Below, one piece after another: positions 46,387 through 57,206 of a stretch of 64,000 nt of DNA (its first letter is position 1; the number at the start of each line of letters is the position of its first letter). The DNA comes from Salinisphaera sp. G21_0. Its GTDB lineage: Bacteria > Pseudomonadota > Gammaproteobacteria > Pseudomonadales > Endozoicomonadaceae. The notes under the pieces are model-generated. The model ran no database searches and was not told the origin of the DNA. It saw only the letters and a list, made by a program, of their open reading frames with translations. The position numbers and the translations under genes were made by a program. The stretch spans positions 62,001-126,000 of the forward strand of contig NZ_JAGHQW010000010.1 of assembly GCF_017744115.1 (NCBI RefSeq), in the 5' to 3' direction.

Positions 46387-46485
46387 TGAGGGCTGCTGTG
46401 GCTGATCAAAACTGCATGGTTTCGTGCCCTGAACCGTGTTTTGGCAAGTCTGAATAGATGAAAGAATAACCGTAACTATCCCTAT
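46352..46485. repeat. Direct repeat, copy 2
   Basis: It matches 44194-44327 in order and orientation, with differences concentrated in the middle (for example GTGCCCTGAACCGTG versus GTATCCGTAGCAGTG). It ends 8 bp from the adhesin stop. Removing one copy plus everything between would restore a normal adhesin-to-mnmH intergenic region. Confidence 0.9.
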
Positions 46486-46493
46486 CGGAACGC

Positions 46494-49400
46494 TTATATA
46501 GTGGCAATCAGGTAACCTTGTTCCAGCTGGTATTTCAGCGCATCTTCCGAACTGCTGCCCTGTAACCAGTCAACATCTGCGAGTTCAATGGTATTGGTCC
46601 ATTGGTGGGCGCTGGTACTGGCAAGGTTCAGGTGGGTGCTGCTGCCGTTGGTGTTCAGCGCCATGTAATCATAAGGCTGGGCTCTGGCTTCTGCAGGCAG
46701 GAAGCCTGAGATATCGATAACATCTTCTGCACTGTGAAAATTGAATACCCGGTCATAAGCGGGTGCAGCTTCACTGCCAGCGTCTTCTTTCCGCCAGTAG
46801 AGCCTGTCTATTGCATGGCTGGTTGGGCTCAGCTCCAGAATATCGTTGCCAGATCCGCCTCTCAGTTTGCTGCCTTCATTGTTGGCATACAGGTGATCAT
46901 CTCCGGCACCGGCATTTACAATGCCATCGCCCTTTAATTCAGCGGCTGGTGGTGCATACAGGGTATCTTTTCCCTGGTGACCAAACTGATGGGAGACAAT
47001 CAGGTGACCCTGTTCAACCAGCGAACTTAAACGTTCTGCGGTATCCATGGTGTTTCCTCCTGGCAGTAGCGTTTCCAGCGGTATGGTATCCAGGGTAATC
47101 ACCTCGGATAGTGCAGTGATCCGCGCTTTACCATCCACTTCATCAATAGTGACCTGGTTTGCCAGATCACTACCGGACCACACATCGTCAAGGTTCAGCA
47201 GCTGGCTCAAATCAATAACATCCACGCCGGGCTCGAAGTCCTGGATAGCGGTTGTGCCTGTATCGCCAGCTTCAAAGAGGAACGTATCACGGCGACCATC
47301 ACCTGAGCCTGAGTACGCTCCCCCCCAAACTGTATTGTTTCCTGACCCGGGAAGTATCTGGTTTTCACCGTTACCCCCGGCAATAAGATCATCTCCATTA
47401 CCAGCGGAGATCTTCGGCGTTGTGCCATCGGAAACGATAATATCGCTGTTTGGGGTGCCGCTGATGTCTTTACTTTTTTCAAACACCACAATGTTCAGTT
47501 CAATGACATCACTGCTCTGGTTATTCCCATCACCAACATCGGAGATGGCCTCAACATTCAGGGTATAACTTCCGGTTTGATGATCTTTAAGGTACAGGTT
47601 TTGCAGCTCATTGCTGACCAGTGCAATACCTGCGGGGCTGGAGGAAGGGGTACCTGTTGGTGTTCCGGCATGGTTAACCAGCGATGCACTGCCTGGTAGT
47701 CCCTGAACAAGGGTGTAGAGCTCAGTGCCCACCAGATTGCTGACAGTCAAAGCAGGGTTGATCACTGAAGCCCGGAGAAAAACAGGTACGGGTGTTTCTA
47801 CGGTGGTAATGATGCTTTTGCGATCAATCTGCAGTGAGGGCTTATCAGACTTTGGCGCAATGGTAATGGTGCTATCCATCACAACTTCAGGGCCATAGGC
47901 TGTTGTCAGTCCATCGGTTTTATCCACAGACCGGACGGCTAACGACATCAGTAGTGTTCCATGACCATCGCCCGGATTAAATTCCAGCTCGGGTAATGTG
48001 GTATCCGCTGTTGCTATGGTTGCGGTGTAACCGCCTGAGGCATTTGCCGAGAATATGGTTGTCGTTTGGCCAGGAATGGTCAGGCTGGGTTTGATGGCCT
48101 CTGGCTCAGGAGGCATCAATGTGGGGGCGTTGCCCGGTAAAATCGTCAATGTTGCCTGAAGTTCTTCCGGATGGTCATGTTTGTCTGAATGGGTGTCTGT
48201 GGTTTTGGCATTCAGACGAAAGACGATGGGAGTGTTTTCATCCCCAGTCATTGCCCCGGGAATCTGATCCAGTGTGATGGGGTCACCCACAGGCTGTACC
48301 GTAATCTGAAATGCCTGCTCGTCACTGCAAACCGTACTCAGGCTCTGTTCGTGGCTGTGACTGTTCAGCGTCAGTTGCACCACACCGCTGAAGTCTTTCA
48401 CCGGCCTTAGGAACAGTGGCTGTACATGGCCGTTGTTATCCATTAAGTGTGCTGGAATCTGCCACTTCCCGCTCCCGTTAAAGGGCAGGGGCTTGCCGGA
48501 GCTGTCCTTGACCACCTTGCCATCAGGTAGGCCAGAGAGCGCAACAGAGATGACTTCAGAGCCATCACTATCGTTCAGGGCAGCAATCAGCCCTTTAATA
48601 GGGATATCTGAGTCTTCATGGCCTTCCTGATTGGGTGCAGTAAGGGTGGCGCAGTGATTGACCGGTTTAACCATCAGATCAATCGCTTTGCTAAATACTT
48701 TGCTGTCGGTATCTCCGGTTCCTGGAGCGGTATCCAGTACTTCTACAGCAAGCGGCATGGTATAGGTTCCCGCCGGTAGTCCCGGTCCGGGCGTGAAGGT
48801 GAAGCTTGCTATCCGTTGCTCAAACTGCGCTTCTGTTTCGGATGTTTGTCGAACTACTGAGTTGTCCGGTTGCAGCCCATCACCACGGATAACGATATTG
48901 TCCGGTGGTTTAAAGACAACTTTTTCGATGGTTTCCGAACCATCAATATCCGTGGTTCTTAACTGCAGGTGCATGGGTTCGGGTTGATCCGCATCCTTCC
49001 ACTCATCGGCCTCCGCTGCCGGTTTTGTCCAGGCTCTCAAGTCATATACCGAATCTTCCGGTGGTTCATCCGGTGAGTTTTCCACCACCGGCAGTACCTT
49101 GAACGGGATCTTGAAGTCTGTTTTGCTGGTCTGGTCGGAATCGGTATTTCTCTTCAATATGTGATAGGTAATACTGTCCTCTCCGGAAAAGTCCCTGGGG
49201 GGGCGAAATTGAAGGTTTCCGACGTCTTCCGGCCTGGTGATGTACTCGGTGACCTCACCATCGTTATTCCAGTACACCGTTGTGAAACCTTTAAGGCTCC
49301 ACCCGTGAAGATCAGTCACCGTCATACGGAATGTGGTTTCTTCCTCTGAAGAGGTGTGGGTCTGGTCGAGGTCGATGCAATGGTCTGGAATGGTGAAGTA

Positions 49401-52400
49401 GTAATCCTCTTTACCCTCTACCGGTTCTGAGCAGACAAACAGGCTCTCCGGTGGTATCGGTTGATCCGGGCCACCGGTATTCTCTTCGACAATGACCTGC
49501 ATCCGGGCATAGCGTGCTTCCTCATCCCCAGCGTCTTCAACAATGACTTTCGTATGGATAAAGTACGTGCCTTTCTCGGTAAAATGGACTGAGACGCCAT
49601 CAAGTTTACCACTTTGAATCAGCCATTTATCGTTATCAAAGATCAGCTCCTGCCCTCCGGAGGTTTGCAGATGCCAGCCTCCTGTCACCTTGTTTCCGGC
49701 AGGGTCATAAACCTCGATTTCATATTGAGGTCGCTTGTCGTCTTTTATCCGCTCACTGCCATCTTTATCGGTGGCAACAAGTTGTAATGCCCTAAGTGGA
49801 AAATCATTTCCTGTAAAAGGCCCGGGGTTATCGATAACGACCCGGGTGTTTTCATCAGGATTGAACGGTGTGGCTGGAGGCTGTTCACCATCAACTTCGC
49901 CCTGCCAGTCAATATGCCCACTGATGATTACCTCTTTTTTCGCAGTTAAACCATTTTGCTGATCCGAGATTTCCACGGTAAAACTGAAGTCGTTGCGCTG
50001 ATGGGTGGGTGTCGGGTAATCATGATCAATCGTTCCATCTGAATGGATCGGTACTATGCGGATATCACCTGCAGCAAGCGCCCTTTTCAGTGCATCCAGA
50101 CCGCCCGTGTGATCAACCAGGGACCCGCACTGGTTGGCCAGCAATGCGCCATTTACCATCAGTTGGAAACCATCGGGCAAATTGAATCCGGTAATATCGG
50201 TCATGGCTTCGCTGCCATCACTGTCGCCCGGGGTGAACCCGGTAAGGGCCAGTGGCGCTCCGCCCGAGAGAAATTTGCCGGCTATGTCCAGTTCAACTTC
50301 ATTACCCCGGATGGGGGCGATGGCCTGATCCCGGGTATCCACCACCGGGGCAAAGACAGCTCGCAGCTGGTAGTCAAAAATAGTATGGGCTCCGTCCAGT
50401 TCTGTCACCAGAACCTTCATGGGTACCAGTGTCTCACCGGCATAGTCCGGGGGTGGTGTTAACCGGTATTTGCCGGAGATAAGATCAGCTGCCGTTATTT
50501 GGAAAAACGGTTTGTCATTAACGAGAAAAGCGATGGGCGGCTGCCGTCCGTGATTATCTTCCAGACGAAACTGGCTGTCTTTCAGGGTAACGACTGAGTT
50601 CAGGCTTTCGGAGCCATCCATATCTGTTGAGTGCAGATCAAACACCAGGGGCAGTCTTTGGTCTTCCTGGCCACGGCCTGTCAACTCATTGACTTTATCC
50701 GGATTCACGGTCCAGGTATCATTCGGGGTCACTTCCGGCGAATCTGGAACCCCTTTGATGCTTATTTGCATAAACCGGTCCGGTGATATGGCTTCTTCTT
50801 TGCCAGCCACCGGTGTGAGCCCATCCTGAGTAGACTCACGACTGATGGCGTTTATTTGCAAACGAACATCGTCAAAGTTTGCCGAACTTCGATCTTTTCC
50901 CGGTTGATAATAGAGGTGGTCAATATCCGGACCAGTGACTTCAAAATGATTCGTTGAGCCGAGCTTTATTTCTGTCCAGGCGCTTCCCTGCCGAATCCAC
51001 AGACGGCCTGTAGCTTCTCCGGGCTTAACCAATGGTGTGACTGTCAGGAAGAGGCTTTCAGACCCGTCCGTATCCACCAGTGCTGCCTTGATGTGGTTGC
51101 CAATGGCAATGCGCTCATCTTCATGTCCCGTTATCTTAACGGTGTCAGGGTCCGCACCCGCAGGCATAACCACCAGTGTGGGCGGGTCTGCCACAGGTTG
51201 AACATTGACAGTAATTGTTGCCGGTGATCGTGCGGTTTCAACCGCAAAATAACCTTGTTCGGTTGCGATGGCATCCACCTTTATTGCCAGTCTGCCGCTC
51301 CAATGTTCATCAGACTGAACAATCAGCTGCCCAAACTGCTCTGGCGTAAGCGTGGTCCCGGCGTTAATTTCCTGCCCATGACACAACAGTTTCATGCTGT
51401 CTGGTAATTGCATTATCTGGTATGAGAGGACTTCTGATCCATCCTTATCCTTAAGACTGGCTTTTATGCTGTTGCCAAGGGGAATGCTTTGATCCTCCTC
51501 GCCGGTGACCACAGGTATCTGTTCGGGCCAGGTGGGGGGATCCGCTACGCCTTTAACATGAATAACCACCGGAGTGCTAAGGCTTTGAACCGACCCCGGG
51601 TTGTTGCTGATGGTGGCATTCAGGTTGAGCGTGACCTGGTGGTTGTGGAGGGTAAAGTCCGACGCATCGGCTGCGGGCAGATAACCAAGATTGACAGCGC
51701 TCAGGATGATGCTGCCGGAAACCATGCTCCGGCTCATGGCGGCAAGGGGGATATGTACGGTATCACCCGTGGCGCTGAGAAGTTTGCCATTCCAGATAAG
51801 CGTTCCTCCCTGAAGATCGCGGGTGCTGACCGATAGGTTGGTCAGGGTTTCCTGCCGGTCCGGGTCCCCAAGATCAATGGAAAAGGAGAGAGCAATAGGC
51901 GTTTGCGTGTCTTCAGGGCCTTCGGTATTGATGACGCTGGTGAACGTTGCAGCCCGGTCAGCAATAGTGATCTGGAAAGGTGCCGAACTGTTATCACCAT
52001 CGCCATCGACAATGGTGTGGAACATCTTCAGGGTGAAGTTCTGTCCCGCACTGTGATTAATATGCGGATAGGAAAGGAACCACCATCTGCCATTGCTCTG
52101 GACGATCAGTATGCCTACATCCGTGGTGATGGTGGTTGTATCGGTTGGGCTGACTGGATAGACCATATTCTGGTAGGTGATGGCGGTGAGCCTGGCATTA
52201 TCGGCATCGGCATTCAGGGTGTCGTTTGTTAGCAGATTACCACTGAAAGTCTTGCCTTCTTCCCCAATGGGCTGGTTATTTTTCCGGTAATAGTTGCCGT
52301 TGGCCACCGGTACGGTATCCACGACGGTGTAGAGAAAATTTGCCGGTGTGCTGTTGAGGCTATTGTCACTGTCGCTCATCAATACAGGTATGGTCAGGAT

Positions 52401-55400
52401 AATCGAGTTGCTCTGGCTGGCAAGCGACGGTGGGTGATCAAGGTTGTCCAGCTGTTCAAACTGAATGGTGGCAGCGGTCGGTTGTGGATCATTCACTGAA
52501 AAACGGAAAACCGGCAGGTTATCATTGGCCCGGCTGATGGTCAGCACTGACTGGTCCGGACCAGACACAGTAATACCGGTCAGTGGCTTACCATCGGAAC
52601 TTAACCCGGCCACCTCCTGTGCAATGGTGAATCGATCAAACACGGGGATGGGGCGGTCAGAACCCGGGGTATAGTCGAGGGTACCGGTTACGGAAGTATC
52701 GTTGCTTTTGTTAATGTCCGTGGTCGCCGGTGGCTGGGTGATTTTGCCCGGTGTCGGATATTCACCGTCCAGCAGTGACAGGGTCAGGATGTCACTGGTT
52801 TTAGTGCCATCGGCATCTATGGCCTGCAGGGTATAGCTGACGGGCAGCATCGGGGTGTTCAGTCTGGTCGCCGTCAGGTGATCAAGGTAATGATACCAGG
52901 TGATGCCAATGGTGGCGGTTACTGAGGTGCCCGGGGGCACATAAATCACCGTTCCATCATGCTGTATCGTGGTCAGACTGAAAATATGATCCTTTTGTTT
53001 GCCATCCTGAATGGACCAGGCTTCCCAGGTTTCAGGGTAGCGGACTCCTGCCGAGGGTCCGAAGTACCGAATGGGCAGGCCATCGGCTGTCAACCGGTTG
53101 CCCAGGTCATCAAGGGCAAAGCCGCTGCTGTCGACGTCAGGGGGCAGAAACCAGACTTTGATCACGGCATCGGTATCGGCACGGATGTCGACGTTGATCC
53201 GCTCGCTGGCCGGTGTCCTTTGATACAGGGGCTCGGTCATTTCCAGGTCATTTATCGCCAGCTTCAGTTCAAGATTGCTACTGACATCATTGATCTGAAC
53301 CGGAATCTGTTTTTCCGTGGTATCACCGTCTGAATCCGTAATGGCCACCGCGATGGATAAGGGCCAGCTGCCCTTATCCTGATCCATGGGATGGGAGAGT
53401 TTTACTGTGTAGTGCAGTGAGGCCGACAGTGCGGGGAGTGGTTGATCATCAAGCGTCACGGTGAGTACCGGGGATTCCGGCTGGGCAGGCCAGTGCAGGG
53501 AAAGGGTTGGCCCCTGAGCTTTCCAGGTCAGCGGCTGTTGGTTGGCGAACAATCCATTCAGTCCGGGCTGGCTGGCTGAAAATTGCCAGCTGTCTGGCAC
53601 GATTCGGTCGGACTTCGGGGTGGCTGTAATCGTCCCGGTGGCGGTAACCGGCAGGTTTACTTCATCGATGTTGATCTTTGAGGGATTGCTTAATACCGGG
53701 AATACACCGTCAACAACGGTCACTGTAACCATACTCTCTGTAACTGCCGGTGTGCCGTCAATATCGTCATAGGTAAAGGGCAGAGAAAGGATAATCCGCT
53801 CGCCATTCACCATGACTGAATTATTGCCCACAGTACCGGCCAGGTGATCCAGGGGGCGAACCAGCTCGCCATTAATCCTGACCATTAGATTTTTGTTGTT
53901 TTTGTTAACAGCCGACAGTGACAGAGTGAGGATATCGATGTTTTGGCCATTCTCGATAACACTGCCCCGAAGCTGGTTACCAGCTGACGTGAAGCTGACC
54001 GGAGTGCCCAGTGAGGTCAGGATACCGTTCAGGTTGTCAGGATCTGCAGTGAATCTCAGGCTCTGGGGGTCGATGGCATCAGAGCCATCGCCATGCAGGG
54101 TGGCAATAGGGCCAGCGTAATACTCGGGATAGCGGGGCGACGTGGTCAGGTTGTTTTCGCTAAAGGTCAGGTTGACCTGCTCATTTCCCGTGGCGGCCGG
54201 GCCATCTTTAATGCTGACAGAAACAGCCGCATGAGCAGTATCACCACTGCTGTCGGTGACAGTGTAGGTAAACTCCTGGGGCAGGGGTTGCTGGCCCGGA
54301 TGATACAGAGAGTCCAGGGCCGTGTAGGTGTACTGGCCATCCGGTTGAACAGTGAACGTGCCGTACAGGGTTTCAATAAGGGTACCGGATTGAAAATCGA
54401 ACACCTGCCCGGTTTTTGCTGTGGTGTTTTTATCCAGATAAAACCGGTCAAGGGAGACCTTGGTGATGGTGAGAGTCTCAAGACATTGCACATCATTGTC
54501 CAGCAGATTACCGGTCACCGTTTCACCTTCGGTGAGCTCAATATGGTCATCCCTCAGGGTTACGCCACCATCAATCACCGACAGCGTTACGGTATGGCTG
54601 ATGGTATTGAGGTCATGATCGCTGGCGGTGAGTACCACGGGAATCATTGCAGGCTCAGGTTCTGTGACATCCAGATTGGTCAGCTGTTTTACTTTCAGGT
54701 TGGCAGACAGGTTGCCTGAGGTGTCGGTGCTGATATTTTCCAGATCAATGCTGAGCACCGGTTTGCCGGACAGGGTCGATAGCATCAGACTCTGGTTGCC
54801 CGGACCGGGATGCAGGTTATCAAGATCCAGACTTTCTCCGTCGCTATTGGGCAACCGGCTGGCCAGGGCGTTGTTCAGCTGCTCTGCGGTTGCATTAATA
54901 TCCAACTGCAACTGGTCCGGTGGCAGGGGGTCGGAACCTTTCAGAACGGTAATCTGGCCGTAATCCGAAATGGGGCCGGGCTGGTCACACTCCTGGTCGA
55001 TGGGCATGGTACTGACCGTGTCGTTTGAAAAGCTCAGTGCTGTGCCATCCAGAACCGTAAAGCAGATGGTGGCACTGCCGCTGTCCCCATCTGTATCAGT
55101 AACGGTAAAGGTAAACGTCTCGGTCAGTGTACTGTTGGTGGTATGAACCAGGTTAGGTGTTGCAGAGTATTTCCAGGCACCATCGGGATTGACATACAGG
55201 GTGCCGTATTGACCGGAAAATGGGTAAAAATCCGCTATGTCACCGCTGAGGTTATGACTACTGGTTAACGGAGTGCCATTGATGGCCGTGAGCAGGCCGC
55301 CATCGCTTCCGGCTAGCGCGGGGGTAAATAATTTGCCGTTATGCTCACTCCACAGTGCCGTAGTGCCTTCCTGCACAAGAACTGGCGTATGATCCACCAG

Positions 55401-57194
55401 GGTTGGCACATCATCCGTAATGGTGACTCTTAATCCTGCCTTGGAGTAATGGGTTCTTTGATAGGTTGGCGAGTAAAGGCTTTTCTGATAGGGCAGGATA
55501 AAGCTGAGTTCGTCATTGCCTCCCGGATGAAAAAAGGGACGGTCAACCTGTAAAGTGGCCAGGCCTGTGCCTGAGTCCGGCAGGGTAAACGTGAGGGCTG
55601 TCTGGGTTGATGTCCCATCATGGTAGACGGCAGTCAACGTTTTGGGGTCGGTGATCTGCCAGCTGACCGGAAAGCTGGAGCCGTTGTCAATAATGTTGAT
55701 ATTGTCGGGTAGATCGGTAAGGTAAGCGGGCTCAAAAGAGAGTGCTGTGCCGCTGGCTGCAATGGGATCTATGTCAATGGTAGCTCCCATATCAACGCGC
55801 TCCTGAATGTTGATGCCCGGAGGGTTACCCAGGGGCATCAGATGATCGGTGGCGATGGTACAGGCACAGTCTGTAACGGATGCCACAACCTGATAATTGT
55901 CGCCTTCGGTTATAGGTAACGTAAAAGGGGGATGGTTCCAGTGGTTATCCTCTACCGGTACTTTGCTCGGGACCTCCTCTACCGGGACTTCGGCCGTTAT
56001 CCTGTTTTGAAATACGCCGGGGCCAAAAAAAACAGTAACCGACTGTCCATTTTCAATACCTGTGGTCTCACCGGTTATGGGCATATTAAAGAAATTGATA
56101 CCGTAGGTGTCGATATCGTTGATCCAGATACCTGCTTCGGTATCAATGGACAGCAGCAGCTCTGCAGTGGCCGTATTACCGGCCCTATCGGTAATTTTAG
56201 CTGTCAGTGTATGGGGACCATCAGACAATGGCTGGATAATTTGGGCAGACCAGGTTCCATTGCTGCCAACCGGGATGTCACTCTTCAGTAGCTGGTCATC
56301 AGCGAACAGCGCTATCGTACTGTTGACTTCACCGGTACCGGTCATCACCGGTATATTATCGCTGGTAGGATTGTCAGGCTTATCAGCTGCTTTGCCATAA
56401 CAGGAGTCACTCTGTGGGGCGAGTTCAAGGGTAACTTCGGTGACGGTATCCAGCAGAAACGTTGTGCTGTCCCTGGCAATATTGCTGGCCAGATCGCTGG
56501 TTTCTGCTGTTATGGTAATAACGCCGTCTAATAATCCGCTCCTGGTAAGATCCGCCTCCATTTGCCAGCTGCTGCCATCGCTGTTCACCGCTGTTTGCAG
56601 CTGCCATTGATGGCCGGCCTGATCCGTCAGGGTCAGGATAACCGGGCGCAGGGGCTCAACATTTACCACCTGGCCAGCGATGGACAATGCCCGGGACTCC
56701 CGGCTGTTGACGATATTATCCGGGGTGATCGGTGTATCAATGGTAATCAGTGCCAGGCAATCCCTGGCGGTCTGGTCACTGAGCGTTGCCAGAACCACCG
56801 GTAGATTATCCAGCCCCGTGCCAATGCCGGCATCGGGTGTGATGGATGGCGTAAGCAGAGGAATGGTGGTCGGCGTCATCAGCCCTTCATCGGCGGTCTG
56901 TTCCTCAATGGCTGCCTTCTGATCGTCACTTCGTTCATCAGTAGCCAGGGTGACCGATGGTGTTTCTGACAACCGGTACTCATTGGCATCGGGTAACTCA
57001 CCAACAGATAAAGCACCGGCAGTAATGGGCTGAATCAGGATATCTGCATTGCCTTCAAGCTCAATCAGCTCACCAGCTATCAGCCGTTCGCCTTCTGCCA
57101 ACAACTGACGACGTTGGCCTGGTAGTAGCTTCCAGGCATGGCCAGCAATGCCAATGATCCTGCCATCATTACTCAGCAATACGAGTTTATTCAT
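46494..57194 (-). CDS. Giant LapA-like RTX/VCBS-repeat adhesin, type I secreted
   Basis: 3566 aa. A surface or biofilm adhesin. Residues 1-60 resemble the LapA retention module (GRIIGIAGHAWKLLPGQRRQ, LLAEGERLIAGELIEL), which plugs the TolC-type pore. About 130-460 contain Ig-like domains. Roughly 460-3200 are cadherin/VCBS-like repeats, with recurring FTVTDTDGDSGSATI-type segments. Near 3240-3460 are Ca2+-binding RTX nonapeptides (GNGDDLIAGGNGEN, GAGDDHLY, GGSGNDILEL). The C-terminus (from about 3460: AYDRVFNFHSAEDVIDISGF) is a T1SS-143-like secretion domain. The LapG site (T/P/A-AAG near 107) is not evident; only KAAI at 93-96. At least a dozen cysteines are present, unusual for RTX proteins. 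It follows the porin gene by 12 nt. Confidence 0.92.
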   Translation of the reverse strand: MNKLVLLSNDGRIIGIAGHAWKLLPGQRRQLLAEGERLIAGELIELEGNADILIQPITAGALSVGELPDANEYRLSETPSVTLATDERSDDQKAAIEEQTADEGLMTPTTIPLLTPSITPDAGIGTGLDNLPVVLATLSDQTARDCLALITIDTPITPDNIVNSRESRALSIAGQVVNVEPLRPVILTLTDQAGHQWQLQTAVNSDGSSWQMEADLTRSGLLDGVITITAETSDLASNIARDSTTFLLDTVTEVTLELAPQSDSCYGKAADKPDNPTSDNIPVMTGTGEVNSTIALFADDQLLKSDIPVGSNGTWSAQIIQPLSDGPHTLTAKITDRAGNTATAELLLSIDTEAGIWINDIDTYGINFFNMPITGETTGIENGQSVTVFFGPGVFQNRITAEVPVEEVPSKVPVEDNHWNHPPFTLPITEGDNYQVVASVTDCACTIATDHLMPLGNPPGINIQERVDMGATIDIDPIAASGTALSFEPAYLTDLPDNINIIDNGSSFPVSWQITDPKTLTAVYHDGTSTQTALTFTLPDSGTGLATLQVDRPFFHPGGNDELSFILPYQKSLYSPTYQRTHYSKAGLRVTITDDVPTLVDHTPVLVQEGTTALWSEHNGKLFTPALAGSDGGLLTAINGTPLTSSHNLSGDIADFYPFSGQYGTLYVNPDGAWKYSATPNLVHTTNSTLTETFTFTVTDTDGDSGSATICFTVLDGTALSFSNDTVSTMPIDQECDQPGPISDYGQITVLKGSDPLPPDQLQLDINATAEQLNNALASRLPNSDGESLDLDNLHPGPGNQSLMLSTLSGKPVLSIDLENISTDTSGNLSANLKVKQLTNLDVTEPEPAMIPVVLTASDHDLNTISHTVTLSVIDGGVTLRDDHIELTEGETVTGNLLDNDVQCLETLTITKVSLDRFYLDKNTTAKTGQVFDFQSGTLIETLYGTFTVQPDGQYTYTALDSLYHPGQQPLPQEFTYTVTDSSGDTAHAAVSVSIKDGPAATGNEQVNLTFSENNLTTSPRYPEYYAGPIATLHGDGSDAIDPQSLRFTADPDNLNGILTSLGTPVSFTSAGNQLRGSVIENGQNIDILTLSLSAVNKNNKNLMVRINGELVRPLDHLAGTVGNNSVMVNGERIILSLPFTYDDIDGTPAVTESMVTVTVVDGVFPVLSNPSKINIDEVNLPVTATGTITATPKSDRIVPDSWQFSASQPGLNGLFANQQPLTWKAQGPTLSLHWPAQPESPVLTVTLDDQPLPALSASLHYTVKLSHPMDQDKGSWPLSIAVAITDSDGDTTEKQIPVQINDVSSNLELKLAINDLEMTEPLYQRTPASERINVDIRADTDAVIKVWFLPPDVDSSGFALDDLGNRLTADGLPIRYFGPSAGVRYPETWEAWSIQDGKQKDHIFSLTTIQHDGTVIYVPPGTSVTATIGITWYHYLDHLTATRLNTPMLPVSYTLQAIDADGTKTSDILTLSLLDGEYPTPGKITQPPATTDINKSNDTSVTGTLDYTPGSDRPIPVFDRFTIAQEVAGLSSDGKPLTGITVSGPDQSVLTISRANDNLPVFRFSVNDPQPTAATIQFEQLDNLDHPPSLASQSNSIILTIPVLMSDSDNSLNSTPANFLYTVVDTVPVANGNYYRKNNQPIGEEGKTFSGNLLTNDTLNADADNARLTAITYQNMVYPVSPTDTTTITTDVGILIVQSNGRWWFLSYPHINHSAGQNFTLKMFHTIVDGDGDNSSAPFQITIADRAATFTSVINTEGPEDTQTPIALSFSIDLGDPDRQETLTNLSVSTRDLQGGTLIWNGKLLSATGDTVHIPLAAMSRSMVSGSIILSAVNLGYLPAADASDFTLHNHQVTLNLNATISNNPGSVQSLSTPVVIHVKGVADPPTWPEQIPVVTGEEDQSIPLGNSIKASLKDKDGSEVLSYQIMQLPDSMKLLCHGQEINAGTTLTPEQFGQLIVQSDEHWSGRLAIKVDAIATEQGYFAVETARSPATITVNVQPVADPPTLVVMPAGADPDTVKITGHEDERIAIGNHIKAALVDTDGSESLFLTVTPLVKPGEATGRLWIRQGSAWTEIKLGSTNHFEVTGPDIDHLYYQPGKDRSSANFDDVRLQINAISRESTQDGLTPVAGKEEAISPDRFMQISIKGVPDSPEVTPNDTWTVNPDKVNELTGRGQEDQRLPLVFDLHSTDMDGSESLNSVVTLKDSQFRLEDNHGRQPPIAFLVNDKPFFQITAADLISGKYRLTPPPDYAGETLVPMKVLVTELDGAHTIFDYQLRAVFAPVVDTRDQAIAPIRGNEVELDIAGKFLSGGAPLALTGFTPGDSDGSEAMTDITGFNLPDGFQLMVNGALLANQCGSLVDHTGGLDALKRALAAGDIRIVPIHSDGTIDHDYPTPTHQRNDFSFTVEISDQQNGLTAKKEVIISGHIDWQGEVDGEQPPATPFNPDENTRVVIDNPGPFTGNDFPLRALQLVATDKDGSERIKDDKRPQYEIEVYDPAGNKVTGGWHLQTSGGQELIFDNDKWLIQSGKLDGVSVHFTEKGTYFIHTKVIVEDAGDEEARYARMQVIVEENTGGPDQPIPPESLFVCSEPVEGKEDYYFTIPDHCIDLDQTHTSSEEETTFRMTVTDLHGWSLKGFTTVYWNNDGEVTEYITRPEDVGNLQFRPPRDFSGEDSITYHILKRNTDSDQTSKTDFKIPFKVLPVVENSPDEPPEDSVYDLRAWTKPAAEADEWKDADQPEPMHLQLRTTDIDGSETIEKVVFKPPDNIVIRGDGLQPDNSVVRQTSETEAQFEQRIASFTFTPGPGLPAGTYTMPLAVEVLDTAPGTGDTDSKVFSKAIDLMVKPVNHCATLTAPNQEGHEDSDIPIKGLIAALNDSDGSEVISVALSGLPDGKVVKDSSGKPLPFNGSGKWQIPAHLMDNNGHVQPLFLRPVKDFSGVVQLTLNSHSHEQSLSTVCSDEQAFQITVQPVGDPITLDQIPGAMTGDENTPIVFRLNAKTTDTHSDKHDHPEELQATLTILPGNAPTLMPPEPEAIKPSLTIPGQTTTIFSANASGGYTATIATADTTLPELEFNPGDGHGTLLMSLAVRSVDKTDGLTTAYGPEVVMDSTITIAPKSDKPSLQIDRKSIITTVETPVPVFLRASVINPALTVSNLVGTELYTLVQGLPGSASLVNHAGTPTGTPSSSPAGIALVSNELQNLYLKDHQTGSYTLNVEAISDVGDGNNQSSDVIELNIVVFEKSKDISGTPNSDIIVSDGTTPKISAGNGDDLIAGGNGENQILPGSGNNTVWGGAYSGSGDGRRDTFLFEAGDTGTTAIQDFEPGVDVIDLSQLLNLDDVWSGSDLANQVTIDEVDGKARITALSEVITLDTIPLETLLPGGNTMDTAERLSSLVEQGHLIVSHQFGHQGKDTLYAPPAAELKGDGIVNAGAGDDHLYANNEGSKLRGGSGNDILELSPTSHAIDRLYWRKEDAGSEAAPAYDRVFNFHSAEDVIDISGFLPAEARAQPYDYMALNTNGSSTHLNLASTSAHQWTNTIELADVDWLQGSSSEDALKYQLEQGYLIATI

Positions 57195-57206
57195 GGTGTG
57201 GTGCCA

